Shown: one piece after another, positions 1-7,368 of the stretch
Layout of the letters: each line of letters starts with the position of its first letter
Numbering within the stretch: the stretch's first letter is position 1
Assembly: GCA_002351535.1 (NCBI GenBank)
Contig: DEGR01000038.1
Coordinates: 1-27,022, forward strand
Origin: Lachnospira sp. UBA2821
Lineage (GTDB): Bacteria > Bacillota > Clostridia > Lachnospirales > Lachnospiraceae
Length of the DNA stretch: 27,022 bases
Direction: 5' to 3'
Translations under genes and position numbers: made by a program
Notes under the pieces: model-generated
Databases searched by the model: none
Seen by the model: only the letters and a program-made list of their open reading frames with translations
Told to the model about the DNA's origin: nothing

Positions 1-52
1 TATACTCCTAGATGCAACATAATATGTAAATTTTTTATTAACGGAGGTATTT

Positions 53-766
53 ATGAAAAAACTCAAACGTATCATGGCTACTGCCATGGCAATTACGGCA
101 CTTGCTACATCGTGCCTGTCACCTGTTGAAGTCAGTGCGGCAACTTCGACAAAACAGTCTGTACAGCCTCAGGCTACTGCAGCAATAAGTAACTCGAAAA
201 TGAAAAAGAATGTTAAATTCACATTCAAAAAGACTTCTAAAGGTCTTATCGCATATGTAAAAAACAATAATAAGTTCAATGTAGAAGTATATTCATATGT
301 AAATTTCAAAAACAGCAAAAACAAACAGATATGCAAATCACAGGACAATACATATTGCCTTGAAAAGGGAAAAACAGCAATCTTTGAATATTATTGTATT
401 AATTCAAACTACAAATATACAAAATTCAAAAAATACTCTCATACATACAATGTATACGTTGCCGACGGCAAAGCTTCATATGTATCAAAGATTTCAGCCA
501 AATTAACTAAAAATACTGATTCTTATTGCACAGTCACATTGAAAAACAATTCAAAACAGAAGTTAAGTTTTATCCACTATACTGTTCTATTTGCGGATAA
601 AAAAGGTAATATAATTAATGTTTATTCAACATATGCTAATTGTACAAAGAAGAATTCCAAAGATACAAGAACTATATATTTTGATTACTCTTCAAAAACT
701 CATTCATATGTAAAACCTGCTAAATATAAAATTATAGTTGATTACGCTTATCGTTTTACACGCTAA
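53..766 (+). CDS. Secreted protein with two related beta-rich repeats, unknown function
   Basis: This 237-residue protein begins with a clear Sec signal peptide: Lys/Arg at residues 2-6, a hydrophobic stretch to about residue 24, and a likely signal peptidase I site after VSA near residue 29. An exported location is therefore likely. The mature part looks like two related halves, about residues 50-140 and 145-237. Each has a run with Asn-rich turns (KNNNKF and KNNSKQK), a strand ending in F, a basic or Gly turn and a closing strand with Y-x-V-x-V or Y-x-I-x-V. The pattern resembles FxLYD-like immunoglobulin-fold repeats, but that is inference from pattern only. There is no lipobox cysteine after the signal peptide and no LPxTG anchor. 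The mature protein is very rich in Lys, Asn and Tyr. The start is supported by CGGAGG about seven bases upstream of the ATG. A hairpin terminator follows, so it is probably monocistronic. TATACT at 1-6 could be its -10 element, with the -35 outside the window. Confidence 0.8.
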   Translation: MKKLKRIMATAMAITALATSCLSPVEVSAATSTKQSVQPQATAAISNSKMKKNVKFTFKKTSKGLIAYVKNNNKFNVEVYSYVNFKNSKNKQICKSQDNTYCLEKGKTAIFEYYCINSNYKYTKFKKYSHTYNVYVADGKASYVSKISAKLTKNTDSYCTVTLKNNSKQKLSFIHYTVLFADKKGNIINVYSTYANCTKKNSKDTRTIYFDYSSKTHSYVKPAKYKIIVDYAYRFTR

Positions 767-787
767 TACATAAATATAATCAGTCAG

Positions 788-828
788 AAAGCCCGATGGC
801 ATATACATACCACCGGGCTTCTTTTTAT
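788..828 (+). terminator. Rho-independent terminator of the secreted protein gene
   Basis: An 11-bp stem pairs AAGCCCGATGG with CCACCGGGCTT (one G-T pair) around an AT-rich loop, followed by CTTTTTAT. It lies 22 bases after the stop codon. It may also block transcription coming from the tRNA genes on the other strand, although the T run on that side is weak. Confidence 0.85.
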
Positions 829-867
829 ATATAATGATATATCTTTTAATTTTTTGCAATAAAAAAG

Positions 868-941
868 TAGCGGAAGGGAGATTCGAACTCTCGACACCAC
901 GGGTATGAACCGTGTGCTCTAGCCAACTGAGCTATTCCGCC
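868..941 (-). tRNA. tRNA-Met (CAT), elongator
   Basis: The minus strand folds into a full cloverleaf: acceptor GGCGGAA with TTCCGCT, D stem GCTC/GAGC, anticodon stem CACGG/CCGTG with loop TTCATAC, and T loop TTCGAAT. The anticodon is CAT. The G1-U72 pair and the anticodon arm match elongator tRNA-Met of Bacillus type rather than the initiator, which would have an unpaired position 1-72 and three G-C pairs next to the anticodon loop. It also does not look like the lysidine tRNA-Ile. The T stem has one A-C mismatch (positions 50 and 64). CCA is not encoded; the discriminator is A. It is transcribed after tRNA-Val from the same promoter, seven bases apart, and is followed by a run of six T. Confidence 0.93.
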
Positions 942-948
942 ACATAAA

Positions 949-1021
949 TGGGACCTACAGGGCTCGAACCTGTGACCCTCTGCTTGTAAGGCAGATGCTC
1001 TCCCAGCTGAGCTAAGATCCC
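949..1021 (-). tRNA. tRNA-Val (TAC)
   Basis: The minus strand forms a cloverleaf with acceptor GGGATCT/AGGTCCC, D stem GCTC/GAGC, anticodon stem TCTGC/GCAGA with loop CTTACAA (anticodon TAC), and T arm ACAGG/CCTGT with loop TTCGAGC. The sequence is very close to Firmicutes tRNA-Val. CCA is not encoded; the discriminator is A. It is the first gene of a two-tRNA unit that continues into tRNA-Met. Confidence 0.95.
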
Positions 1022-1068
1022 GTAGCACTTGTCGTCTTGACTTTTGTCTTCAACGAACTTGCTTAGAT

Positions 1069-1097
1069 AGTATAATATGATTTCAAACATTTGTCAA
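1069..1097 (-). promoter_or_regulatory. Consensus sigma-A promoter of the tRNA-Val/tRNA-Met unit
   Basis: On the minus strand a perfect TTGACA (1092-1097) is separated by 17 bases from TATACT (1069-1074). Transcription would begin about 40 bases upstream of tRNA-Val. The near-consensus match is as expected for a stable RNA gene. Confidence 0.88.
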
Positions 1098-1140
1098 CAA
1101 CTTTTTTAAATTTTTTTCATTTTTTTATTTTACCCCTGCA

Positions 1141-1183
1141 CCAGCCTTCCGAAGCCTTTATAATTCCGGCTTCAGAAAGGTGG
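1141..1183 (-). terminator. Long hairpin after the glycosyltransferase gene, probable terminator
   Basis: Two 16-base arms pair with a single C-C mismatch around an 11-base AT-rich loop, starting two bases after the glycosyltransferase stop codon. There is no good T run on the minus strand after the hairpin, so it may act as a 3' end stabiliser or a factor-dependent stop instead. The next promoter, for the tRNAs, lies just downstream. Confidence 0.55.
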
Positions 1184-1185
1184 TT

Positions 1186-2199
1186 TTAGTTAAATCCGAA
1201 TATTTTCTGACATACTTTATATCCTGTCTTTGACACAAACCTTCCACTCTTTCCCGGAAGATTCATTGTAATTCCAAATATCGTCCTTCTTAATTTGTGA
1301 TACAATTCCTCATCCTTATTCTTAAGATAATTCCACAATTCTTTCTTTGCATTAAGTTTTTCACTGTCGCCTGATATTATGGCCATAACAGAAGACACAC
1401 ACATCATCATATCTATATATTGAAACATATACTTATATAAATAATCATTGAGTTTTTCTTTTTCTTCAACAAATATATCTATCATAATCTTATTAACTCT
1501 TATCTGCTGCTCAAGACGTGATATCATAACCTTCTCATTAACTGACTGGTCGTTTCTTCCTATAAAATAATGATATAAATTCACATTAAGATAATATATC
1601 TTTCTAACATAAGGTAATGGTTTAAAAATAAATATATTGTCAACATAAAATGTGTGCTTCGGAAGTTTAAGATTACAATTCCTTAGTACCTGCGTTCTGT
1701 ATATAACTGAATGCATAAGTATATACTGTGCCTTCGTAAGCTTTATTTTGTCTCCCCATCTTATAAGCTTTTTCTCAGGAAACGCAGAATCATATTTCAT
1801 TGTTTTCTTATGCTTTACACCTGCTTTGTCATAAATAAAGTTAGTAAGCAGCATATCCATCTCACTATCTGCTGCTTTTTTTAAAACTTTCAGAACTTTC
1901 GCATACACTTCAGTATCAACCCAGTCATCACTGTCTACAACCTTAAAAAATATTCCTGTAGCATTTTCCAAACCTGTATTAACAGCATCACCATGGCCAC
2001 CATTTTCCTTGTGAATCACTTTAACAATATCGGGGTAATTCTCCATATACCCGTCTGCTATCTCTGCCGTCCTGTCATTGGAGCCATCATCTACTATTAT
2101 TACCTCAACATCTTCTCCCGCTGAAATAACTGTTTTAAGACATTTATTCATATATGCTTCCGAATTATAACACGGAACCACTACTGTTAGTATCTTCAT
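1186..2199 (-). CDS. Family 2 glycosyltransferase (GT-A fold)
   Basis: The 337-residue protein has the GT2 N-terminal domain: VVVPCYNS at 6-13, the nucleotide-binding VDDGSND at 36-42, GGHGDAVNTG at 67-76 and the metal-binding DSDDW at 89-93. Such enzymes transfer a sugar from a nucleotide-sugar donor to a surface glycan or lipid-linked acceptor at the inner face of the membrane. The C-terminal half (about 200-337) is basic, without an obvious transmembrane segment, and is not assignable. It probably forms an operon with the CPBP protease gene 34 bases upstream; a hairpin follows the stop. AGGAG lies 11 bases before the ATG, a slightly long spacing. Donor and acceptor cannot be told from sequence; polysaccharide or teichoic-acid decoration is only a guess. 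Confidence 0.88.
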   Translation of the reverse strand: MKILTVVVPCYNSEAYMNKCLKTVISAGEDVEVIIVDDGSNDRTAEIADGYMENYPDIVKVIHKENGGHGDAVNTGLENATGIFFKVVDSDDWVDTEVYAKVLKVLKKAADSEMDMLLTNFIYDKAGVKHKKTMKYDSAFPEKKLIRWGDKIKLTKAQYILMHSVIYRTQVLRNCNLKLPKHTFYVDNIFIFKPLPYVRKIYYLNVNLYHYFIGRNDQSVNEKVMISRLEQQIRVNKIMIDIFVEEKEKLNDYLYKYMFQYIDMMMCVSSVMAIISGDSEKLNAKKELWNYLKNKDEELYHKLRRTIFGITMNLPGKSGRFVSKTGYKVCQKIFGFN

Positions 2200-2233
2200 T
2201 TCTCATACTACTCCTAATTTCTTATATTTACTG

Positions 2234-2962
2234 TTACAAATAATAATCCACAATAATTGCAACTATATTAACCGACATATGCATTGATGCCGGAACTTTT
2301 ATATTCCCATACTTTTCATAAAAGTATGCAAACATCAATCCTATACCAAACGCATACACTCCCTGCAACAGATTAAAATGAAACAATCCAAACGAAAGAG
2401 CCGAAAAAAATATAGCTCCGAAATATCCAAACTCATTCTTTATTCTGTTATACATAACCCCTCTATATACATATTCCTCTGCTAAAGGCACTATTACCCC
2501 CACCGAAATTATTCTATATATTATATTTCCGCTCAAAAGTGAACTTTTAGTTGCTTCATAGCTTCCATATATATTATCAAGCTTCATAAACGCCAAAACC
2601 GTACTCAGCAAAATACTGACAACCGCTGCCAATAAAATTGGAATAACCATATCATTTATAATAACCTTTTTTTCTTTTTCAAATATGCCTTCATGTATAC
2701 TTTTATAGTATTTCATTCCAAATACTATCGCAGCTATCAGCGCTGCAATACATGATATATAAGATGCATTGTCTATAAGTGTATTCTGCATCTGTGCCTG
2801 CAATTCAACAGAATTATCAACCTTATTATACAATGAATTGTATTTAATCATCTGTTTTACAAACACAAATAACGCCAGAACAACTTCAATACTAATCTGC
2901 ATGAAAAAATATATTATCGGTGGTGAAATCATCCCCCACACTTTTTTCTCTGCATTCTTCAT
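2234..2962 (-). CDS. CPBP (CAAX/Abi) family intramembrane metalloprotease
   Basis: This polytopic membrane protein of 242 residues carries the CPBP motifs: EEYVYRG at 162-168 (EExxxR), FGLFH at 191-195 (second motif histidine) and HMSVN at 228-232 (HxxxN). These residues form the intramembrane glutamate/histidine active site of the family, related to Rce1. Hydrophobic segments lie around 12-35, 65-82, 105-125, 150-162 and 180-235. Bacterial members have been linked to prenyl-type processing and to protection against self-made bacteriocins, but the substrate here is unknown. No bacteriocin gene is visible nearby. It is the first gene of an operon with the glycosyltransferase. A GAGG-type ribosome binding site precedes the ATG at long spacing. 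A strong promoter lies about 60-90 bases upstream, back to back with that of azlC. Confidence 0.87.
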   Translation of the reverse strand: MKNAEKKVWGMISPPIIYFFMQISIEVVLALFVFVKQMIKYNSLYNKVDNSVELQAQMQNTLIDNASYISCIAALIAAIVFGMKYYKSIHEGIFEKEKKVIINDMVIPILLAAVVSILLSTVLAFMKLDNIYGSYEATKSSLLSGNIIYRIISVGVIVPLAEEYVYRGVMYNRIKNEFGYFGAIFFSALSFGLFHFNLLQGVYAFGIGLMFAYFYEKYGNIKVPASMHMSVNIVAIIVDYYL

Positions 2963-3020
2963 ATTATTTAATTCCTCATTTTCACACTAATGCACATTCT
3001 GCACTTTAACCGTTCATATC

Positions 3021-3050
3021 AGTATAACTTATTCAAACTTATTTTGTCAA
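3021..3050 (-). promoter_or_regulatory. Sigma-A promoter of the CPBP-glycosyltransferase operon
   Basis: The minus strand has TTGACA (3045-3050), an 18-base spacer and TATACT (3021-3026). The predicted start is near 3014, about 50 bases before the CPBP start codon. Its -35 is only ten bases from the -35 of the divergent azlC promoter. Confidence 0.8.
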
Positions 3051-3060
3051 TGTATGTATA

Positions 3061-3089
3061 TTGATTTCCAATTATTAAAATGATATAAT
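3061..3089 (+). promoter_or_regulatory. Sigma-A promoter of azlCD
   Basis: TTGATT (3061-3066), a 17-base spacer and a perfect TATAAT (3084-3089). The start would be near 3096, which makes an azlC start at GTG 3098 almost leaderless and supports the ATG at 3140. Confidence 0.8.
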
Positions 3090-3139
3090 CACTTTTTGTG
3101 TGTATGAGAAATTCACAAATGACAGAAATGAGGATTACT

Positions 3140-3838
3140 ATGACTTATAAAGATGGATTTATTAAAGGTCTGCCAATATGCTTAGGTTATCTACCGGTAG
3201 CCTTCACATTCGGATTTATGGCCGTCACAGGAGGTCTTCCTGCATGGATAAGTATACTTATATCTATGAGTAATGTTACAAGCTCCGGGCAGTTTGCAGG
3301 AACAACTCTTATTCTTGCTAATGCTTCTTATGTAGAAATAACTATAACAACTCTTATAATTAATCTCAGATACATGCTTATGTCTTTAGCATTATCGCAA
3401 AAGACGAGCAGCAGCTCATCTTTGATAAATAAACTTATATACAGTTTTGTAATAACAGATGAAACATTTGCAATTGCATCTATGGAAAAAGAGCCAATAA
3501 CATCCGCATATATGTATGGATTGATAACTCTGCCATATATCGGATGGGCAGCCGGAACAATACTCGGTGCATTTTCAACCGGAATTATGCCCGACTCACT
3601 GAAGGGTGCAATGGGCATCGCCCTGTTTGCAATGTTTATATCTTTGTTTATACCACCTGCAAAGCATTCCCATAATGTAGCAATTGTAGTTGCCTTATCT
3701 ATATTCATTACATGTATTCTAAAGTACATACCTGCTCTCAGTTTTATATCCGCAGGATTCAGAATTATAATAGCAACACTTATATCTGCAGGATTCGGTG
3801 CATTATTTTTACCAGAGGAGGAATCAGACAATGTCTAA
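3140..3838 (+). CDS. azlC: AzlC family branched-chain amino acid exporter, large subunit
   Basis: A 232-residue membrane protein with the AzlC signature near the N terminus (FIKGLPICLGYLPVAFTFGF, followed by SNVTSSGQFAGTTLI). It has about seven hydrophobic segments. With AzlD it forms a two-subunit exporter for branched-chain amino acids; loss of its control in Bacillus subtilis gives azaleucine resistance. The longest frame starts at GTG 3098, but ATG 3140 has GAGG six bases upstream and leaves a normal leader after the promoter at 3061-3089, so it is preferred. The stop overlaps the start of azlD by eight bases, which suggests translational coupling. No Lrp-type regulator gene (azlB) is adjacent in this window. 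Confidence 0.92.
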   Translation: MTYKDGFIKGLPICLGYLPVAFTFGFMAVTGGLPAWISILISMSNVTSSGQFAGTTLILANASYVEITITTLIINLRYMLMSLALSQKTSSSSSLINKLIYSFVITDETFAIASMEKEPITSAYMYGLITLPYIGWAAGTILGAFSTGIMPDSLKGAMGIALFAMFISLFIPPAKHSHNVAIVVALSIFITCILKYIPALSFISAGFRIIIATLISAGFGALFLPEEESDNV

Positions 3839-4136
3839 GATATTAATATCTATTTTTCTTATGGCTCTGGTAACATACCTGCCCAGAGTATTACCAATGG
3901 TTTTATTTAACAAAAAGATTGAATCCAAAAGATTCCAGGCATTTCTTCATTATGTACCTTTTGCCGTTCTTGCATCTATGACAATACCTGATATATTTTA
4001 TTCAACATCAATGCTTATAAGCGGAATAATAGGCTCTGCCGTAGCAATATTTCTTGCCTACAAAGAAAAAGGCCTTGTAATCGTTGCATCAGGTGCAATA
4101 ATTGCTGTATATATAACTGAATTAATACTACATTAA
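3831..4136 (+). CDS. azlD: AzlD family branched-chain amino acid exporter, small subunit
   Basis: A 101-residue protein with four hydrophobic segments and the AzlD pattern TYLPRVLPMVLF near the N terminus and FLHYVPFAVLASMTIPD in the middle. It is the partner of AzlC in export of branched-chain amino acids across the cytoplasmic membrane. The start at 3831 is set by AGAGGAGG about nine bases upstream; the frame is open to 3798 but without a site there. It overlaps azlC by eight bases, and a strong hairpin follows three bases after the stop. Length is typical for the family. Confidence 0.92.
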   Translation: MSKILISIFLMALVTYLPRVLPMVLFNKKIESKRFQAFLHYVPFAVLASMTIPDIFYSTSMLISGIIGSAVAIFLAYKEKGLVIVASGAIIAVYITELILH

Positions 4137-4138
4137 GA

Positions 4139-4176
4139 AAGGCAGTGTACTTTGAATATTCATCGTACACTGCCTT
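4139..4176. terminator. Bidirectional hairpin between azlD and the unknown 4205 gene
   Basis: Perfect 12-bp arms (AAGGCAGTGTAC / GTACACTGCCTT) surround a 14-base loop. It sits between convergent genes. T runs are short on both sides, with TTTCTTAA on the minus side the better one. Confidence 0.75.
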
Positions 4177-4204
4177 ATAACATTTCTAAATTATACCAAT
4201 CCGA

Positions 4205-4864
4205 TTACATCGCATTCTCTCTTAAGAACTTATCTATTGCCATAATCTCAACACGGATATTTCTCAAATGATCAATATGCTTATTAAAGTTACCTTTATC
4301 GCCAAGGATATTAAGTGCTTTCGCAACTTCACCAATCTCAACCAATGGAATAGTATTAAACTGGTTACCTTCAACAAGTTCCTGAACCTTCTTAAGCTCT
4401 AATACAAGGTTATTCTTGTATGCTACAATCTCTTCCTCAAGTCTTGCCTTACGCTCTTCTTCCTTCTTAACTTTCATCTTAACAAGAACAGCGGCTGTGT
4501 CAAGAATTGTATCATTGGCATTGAATGGATATACAAGAACATTAGGTTTCTTAATCTTTATAAGCTGCTGACCCTTCTCGAATTCGATATTAGTTGTCTT
4601 CATGTATGTAGTAATATCATTATCTACTTTAGGATATGTAAATTCTTCACCTTCAAGATAATAGATACCACTCTGATTACTCATAACACCTGTATCAGTG
4701 TCCATATCGTAAAACCTGAAACCAATAATTCTGATATCTCTTGCCGGATCATCTAAAGATAATACATGCTCCATAACCAACTCAGGATTTCTATCCTCTA
4801 CAGGCTCTGTATTATTGATAATACCAAAACCAATATTTAATATCTGTACAAAACTTTTTATCAT
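4205..4864 (-). CDS. Cytoplasmic protein of unknown family with central coiled coil
   Basis: I do not recognise this 219-residue protein. It has no signal peptide or transmembrane segment. The N-terminal 125 residues are mixed alpha/beta. Residues about 127-170 are a highly charged KEEERKARLEEE-type helix, likely a coiled coil. The C-terminal 50 residues look helical (HIDHLRNIRVEI near the end). The start ATG is preceded by GGGGT, and a near-consensus promoter lies 35-63 bases upstream, so it is probably a well expressed single gene. Convergent azlCD and a shared hairpin lie downstream. A structural or phage-like role cannot be excluded, but no neighbour supports one. Confidence 0.78.
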   Translation of the reverse strand: MIKSFVQILNIGFGIINNTEPVEDRNPELVMEHVLSLDDPARDIRIIGFRFYDMDTDTGVMSNQSGIYYLEGEEFTYPKVDNDITTYMKTTNIEFEKGQQLIKIKKPNVLVYPFNANDTILDTAAVLVKMKVKKEEERKARLEEEIVAYKNNLVLELKKVQELVEGNQFNTIPLVEIGEVAKALNILGDKGNFNKHIDHLRNIRVEIMAIDKFLRENAM

Positions 4865-4898
4865 TACGCTACCCCATTTCTTATGTTTTTATATTAAT

Positions 4899-4927
4899 AT
4901 TTTATTACAATCACATTAAAGTGTCAA
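4899..4927 (-). promoter_or_regulatory. Sigma-A promoter of the unknown 4205 gene
   Basis: The minus strand has a perfect TTGACA (4922-4927), a 17-base spacer and TAAAAT (4899-4904). The start would lie about 30 bases before the ATG. Confidence 0.82.
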
Positions 4928-4991
4928 CTAAAACAGTCTCTAAAATTTAACATATTATTTTCATTTCTGTAACACTTTTACAAATTTACTG

Positions 4992-5020
4992 TTTATCTTT
5001 TTTTGATTTTGGTATATAAT
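4992..5020 (+). promoter_or_regulatory. Probable promoter of the small membrane protein gene
   Basis: A perfect TATAAT (5015-5020) lies in TGGTATATAAT, which could work as an extended -10. The -35 region (TTTATC-like) is poor, so an activator or the extended -10 may be needed. Confidence 0.5.
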
Positions 5021-5042
5021 AGCATTCATGTGATATTTAGCA

Positions 5043-5077
5043 GATACTTTCAATATACATACTATATTGAAAGTATC
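5043..5077. repeat. Perfect 15-bp inverted repeat in the leader of the small membrane protein gene
   Basis: GATACTTTCAATATA (5043-5057) and its exact complement TATATTGAAAGTATC (5063-5077) flank a five-base loop CATAC. It begins about 16 bases after the predicted start and ends 40 bases before the start codon. No T run follows, so it is not an intrinsic terminator. It could be a protein-binding operator or an mRNA stem-loop. Confidence 0.85.
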
Positions 5078-5117
5078 TTGATAAATAGTATTAAACATAT
5101 AGAAAGGAAATGAAAAA

Positions 5118-5513
5118 ATGAGTCAGGAAAAAGTGAACCGCTATAAAGCTGAAAAGAAAAACCGTAAAAAAGGTATGAATCCGGACCGTAAAGCTGATAT
5201 AATGATTAACATTTTCATAGCTGCAGTTATTATTGCTCTGTCAGCATTTATTATCTGGTCTGTATATGCAAAATACTTCAAAAAAGCAACTCCTCAGAAA
5301 ACTGATTACAGTCTTACTTCCGGAGAAATTGCCAGAATAATCGATACACATAAGGAAAAAGCTTCCGAAAAAGAAACCGAAAGCGAAGCTGTTTCTGATA
5401 GCAATGCTGACAGCAATGCTGATTCTGAAAGCAATGCCGAATCTGATGCCACAGGTAATTCAGATGCCAATGCTGAAGACAATGCCGAGACTAATTCTGA
5501 GGCAAACGAATAA
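5118..5513 (+). CDS. Small single-pass membrane protein with acidic low-complexity tail
   Basis: This 131-residue protein has a basic N terminus (about 1-27, Lys/Arg rich), one transmembrane helix at about 28-51, a short linker, and a tail from about residue 80 made almost only of Ser, Asn, Asp, Ala and Glu, with repeats such as SNADSNADSES. The positive-inside rule puts the basic end in the cytoplasm and the acidic tail outside. The family is not recognised. AAAGGA lies about nine bases before the ATG. It has its own promoter, a palindromic leader and a strong terminator, so it is a single-gene unit. The tail repeats are visible at DNA level (GACAGCAATGCTGA-like units), so copy number could vary between strains. 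Confidence 0.75.
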   Translation: MSQEKVNRYKAEKKNRKKGMNPDRKADIMINIFIAAVIIALSAFIIWSVYAKYFKKATPQKTDYSLTSGEIARIIDTHKEKASEKETESEAVSDSNADSNADSESNAESDATGNSDANAEDNAETNSEANE

Positions 5514-5530
5514 ATATCACAAAATATAAC

Positions 5531-5567
5531 AAAACCGGTAAGAAACAAATCTTTCTTACCGGTTTTT
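5531..5567. terminator. Bidirectional terminator between the small membrane protein and argS
   Basis: Perfect 15-bp arms (AAAACCGGTAAGAAA and its complement) around a six-base loop, with T runs on both strands. It serves the + gene ending at 5513 and the - strand argS ending at 5583. Confidence 0.92.
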
Positions 5568-5582
5568 ATATATTTCAGATTA

Positions 5583-7337
5583 TTACATTCTCTCAGGTGC
5601 CTCAAAGCCAAGTAAATCGATACTCTGTTCAAGAATATTCTTTGTAAGAGTTATCAGGCTAATATATCCTGCTTTCTTTTCTTCATCTTCTTCTGCAAGA
5701 ATCTTAGTATCATGGTAAAATTTATTAAATGCATTTGCCACATCATAAATATATGCACATATTTTATGTGGTGCAAGTTCTTCAACCGCTGTTTTAATCA
5801 TATCCTGATATTTGGAAAGCACAAGCATAAGTTCCTTTTCGCTTCCTTTATCAGCCGGAAGAACTTTAGCTTCTGTCTCCCTGCCATATTTTTCAATAAT
5901 AGATTTAATTCTAACTATTGTGTATAGTATATATGGACCTGTATTTCCCTCAAACGAAGAAAATCTTTCAATATCAAATATATAATCCTTTGCAGCCTGA
6001 TTAGACAAGTCACCATATTTTAAAGCTGAAAGTCCGACTATATCTGCTGTCTTTTTAGCTTCTTCCTCAGATACAGTTCTGTTTTCCATTATCTTATTAT
6101 ATACAGCCCCATCAATCTCTTTAATAAGATTTTCAAGACGCATAACACCGCCATCTCTTGTCTTAAATGGTTTCCCGTCTTTGCCATTCATCGTTCCAAA
6201 TCCATTAAATACAAGTTCTGTGTTCTCACCAACTATCCCGGCTTTCTTCGCAACCCTGAATACCTGTGTAAAATGCATTTCCTGTCTCTTATCCGCTACA
6301 TATATAACCATATCCGGCTTATAATCTTCTTCTCTCTGTATAAGAGTGGCAAGATCTGATGTTGCATAAAGTGCTGCACCGTCTGATTTCTGAACAATAC
6401 ATGGCGGTATTTCCTTGGAATCTGTTTCTTCCATAACATCTACTACCATTGCGCCCTGACTTTCATGAAGAAGGGATTTATCATTAAGAAGTTTAATCAG
6501 TCCCGGAATGTATGGGTCTGCATCACTTTCACCTTTCCAAAGGTCAAATTCAACATTAAGATTGCCGTAATTCTTCTTAAGGTCTTCAATTGATACTTTA
6601 AGAATATGTTCCCATATTGCCCTGTAAGGAGCATATCCCTGCTGTAATTTTAAAGTTGCCTGATGTGCCATTTCCTTAAATTCCGGATTTTCTTTTGACT
6701 TTCCACTCGCACATGGATATATTTCTTCCAATTCTGATATTGTAAACGGAGCCTCTTTAGGGTATTCTCCACTATAATTCTCATCAAAATATACAAGTTC
6801 AGGCTTTCTTTCTTTTAATTCCACAATAATAAGTCCCATCTGGAGACCCCAGTCCCCAAGATGAACATCACCTATTACAGTGTTTTCATCGTATTTAAGT
6901 ATTCTCTTAATGCTCTCTCCAATAACAGCCGAACGAAGATGTCCAACATGTAATGGTTTGGCAACATTGGCTCCGCCATAATCAACTACTATACTTTTAT
7001 TTTTCTCTGATGGTTCATAACCAAACTTAGCATCTTTAGCCATTTCATTAATATAGTCCGCAACAAAATCACTATTAAGATTAAAATTAATGAATCCCGG
7101 CATAACAGCCGTAACATCTTTCATGTTATTGCTATTCTTAAGCACATCTACAATCTTTTCAGCTATCTTAATTGGGGCAGTCTTATACTGCTTGGCAGCC
7201 GCCATGGCTCCGTTGCACTGATATTCACACAAGTCAGGTCTGTTTGATACCGACACCTTTGCAAATTTGCTGTCAATATCACACTGTTCAAATGCTTCTT
7301 TAAGTTCTTCCGTTAAAATGTCTATAATTCTTTTCAT
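5583..7337 (-). CDS. argS: Arginine--tRNA ligase (ArgRS)
   Basis: A 584-residue class I aminoacyl-tRNA synthetase that charges tRNA-Arg with arginine using ATP in the cytoplasm. The N-terminal Arg-tRNA-specific domain covers about 1-100. The HIGH motif is HVGH at 130-133, preceded by GGANVAKPL and followed by LRSAVIG. GDVHLGDWG follows in the Rossmann fold. The KMSK site is degenerate (around GKPFKTRDGG), as in many ArgRS. The C-terminal DALR anticodon-binding domain ends in the typical GFEAPERM. Length is normal. GAGAGGA lies six bases before the ATG. It follows the UDP-sugar pyrophosphorylase gene after about 31 bases and is probably co-transcribed with it; no T-box leader is visible in front of either gene. 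Confidence 0.97.
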   Translation of the reverse strand: MKRIIDILTEELKEAFEQCDIDSKFAKVSVSNRPDLCEYQCNGAMAAAKQYKTAPIKIAEKIVDVLKNSNNMKDVTAVMPGFINFNLNSDFVADYINEMAKDAKFGYEPSEKNKSIVVDYGGANVAKPLHVGHLRSAVIGESIKRILKYDENTVIGDVHLGDWGLQMGLIIVELKERKPELVYFDENYSGEYPKEAPFTISELEEIYPCASGKSKENPEFKEMAHQATLKLQQGYAPYRAIWEHILKVSIEDLKKNYGNLNVEFDLWKGESDADPYIPGLIKLLNDKSLLHESQGAMVVDVMEETDSKEIPPCIVQKSDGAALYATSDLATLIQREEDYKPDMVIYVADKRQEMHFTQVFRVAKKAGIVGENTELVFNGFGTMNGKDGKPFKTRDGGVMRLENLIKEIDGAVYNKIMENRTVSEEEAKKTADIVGLSALKYGDLSNQAAKDYIFDIERFSSFEGNTGPYILYTIVRIKSIIEKYGRETEAKVLPADKGSEKELMLVLSKYQDMIKTAVEELAPHKICAYIYDVANAFNKFYHDTKILAEEDEEKKAGYISLITLTKNILEQSIDLLGFEAPERM

Positions 7338-7368
7338 GTCGTTCCTCTCAGTTTCTTAACTAATCTTA

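Noticed and set aside
846..1028. A 60-residue open frame across the two tRNA genes
   Set aside because: It is the translation of tRNA-Met and tRNA-Val themselves (SSAGRASALQAEGHRFEPCRS type), a classic false gene.
3098..3139. AzlC start at GTG 3098
   Set aside because: The predicted transcription start is near 3096, no ribosome binding site precedes this GTG, and ATG 3140 has GAGG at a normal distance.
3328..3831. A 167-residue open frame antisense to azlC
   Set aside because: azlC has family motifs, a promoter and a ribosome binding site; the opposite frame has none.
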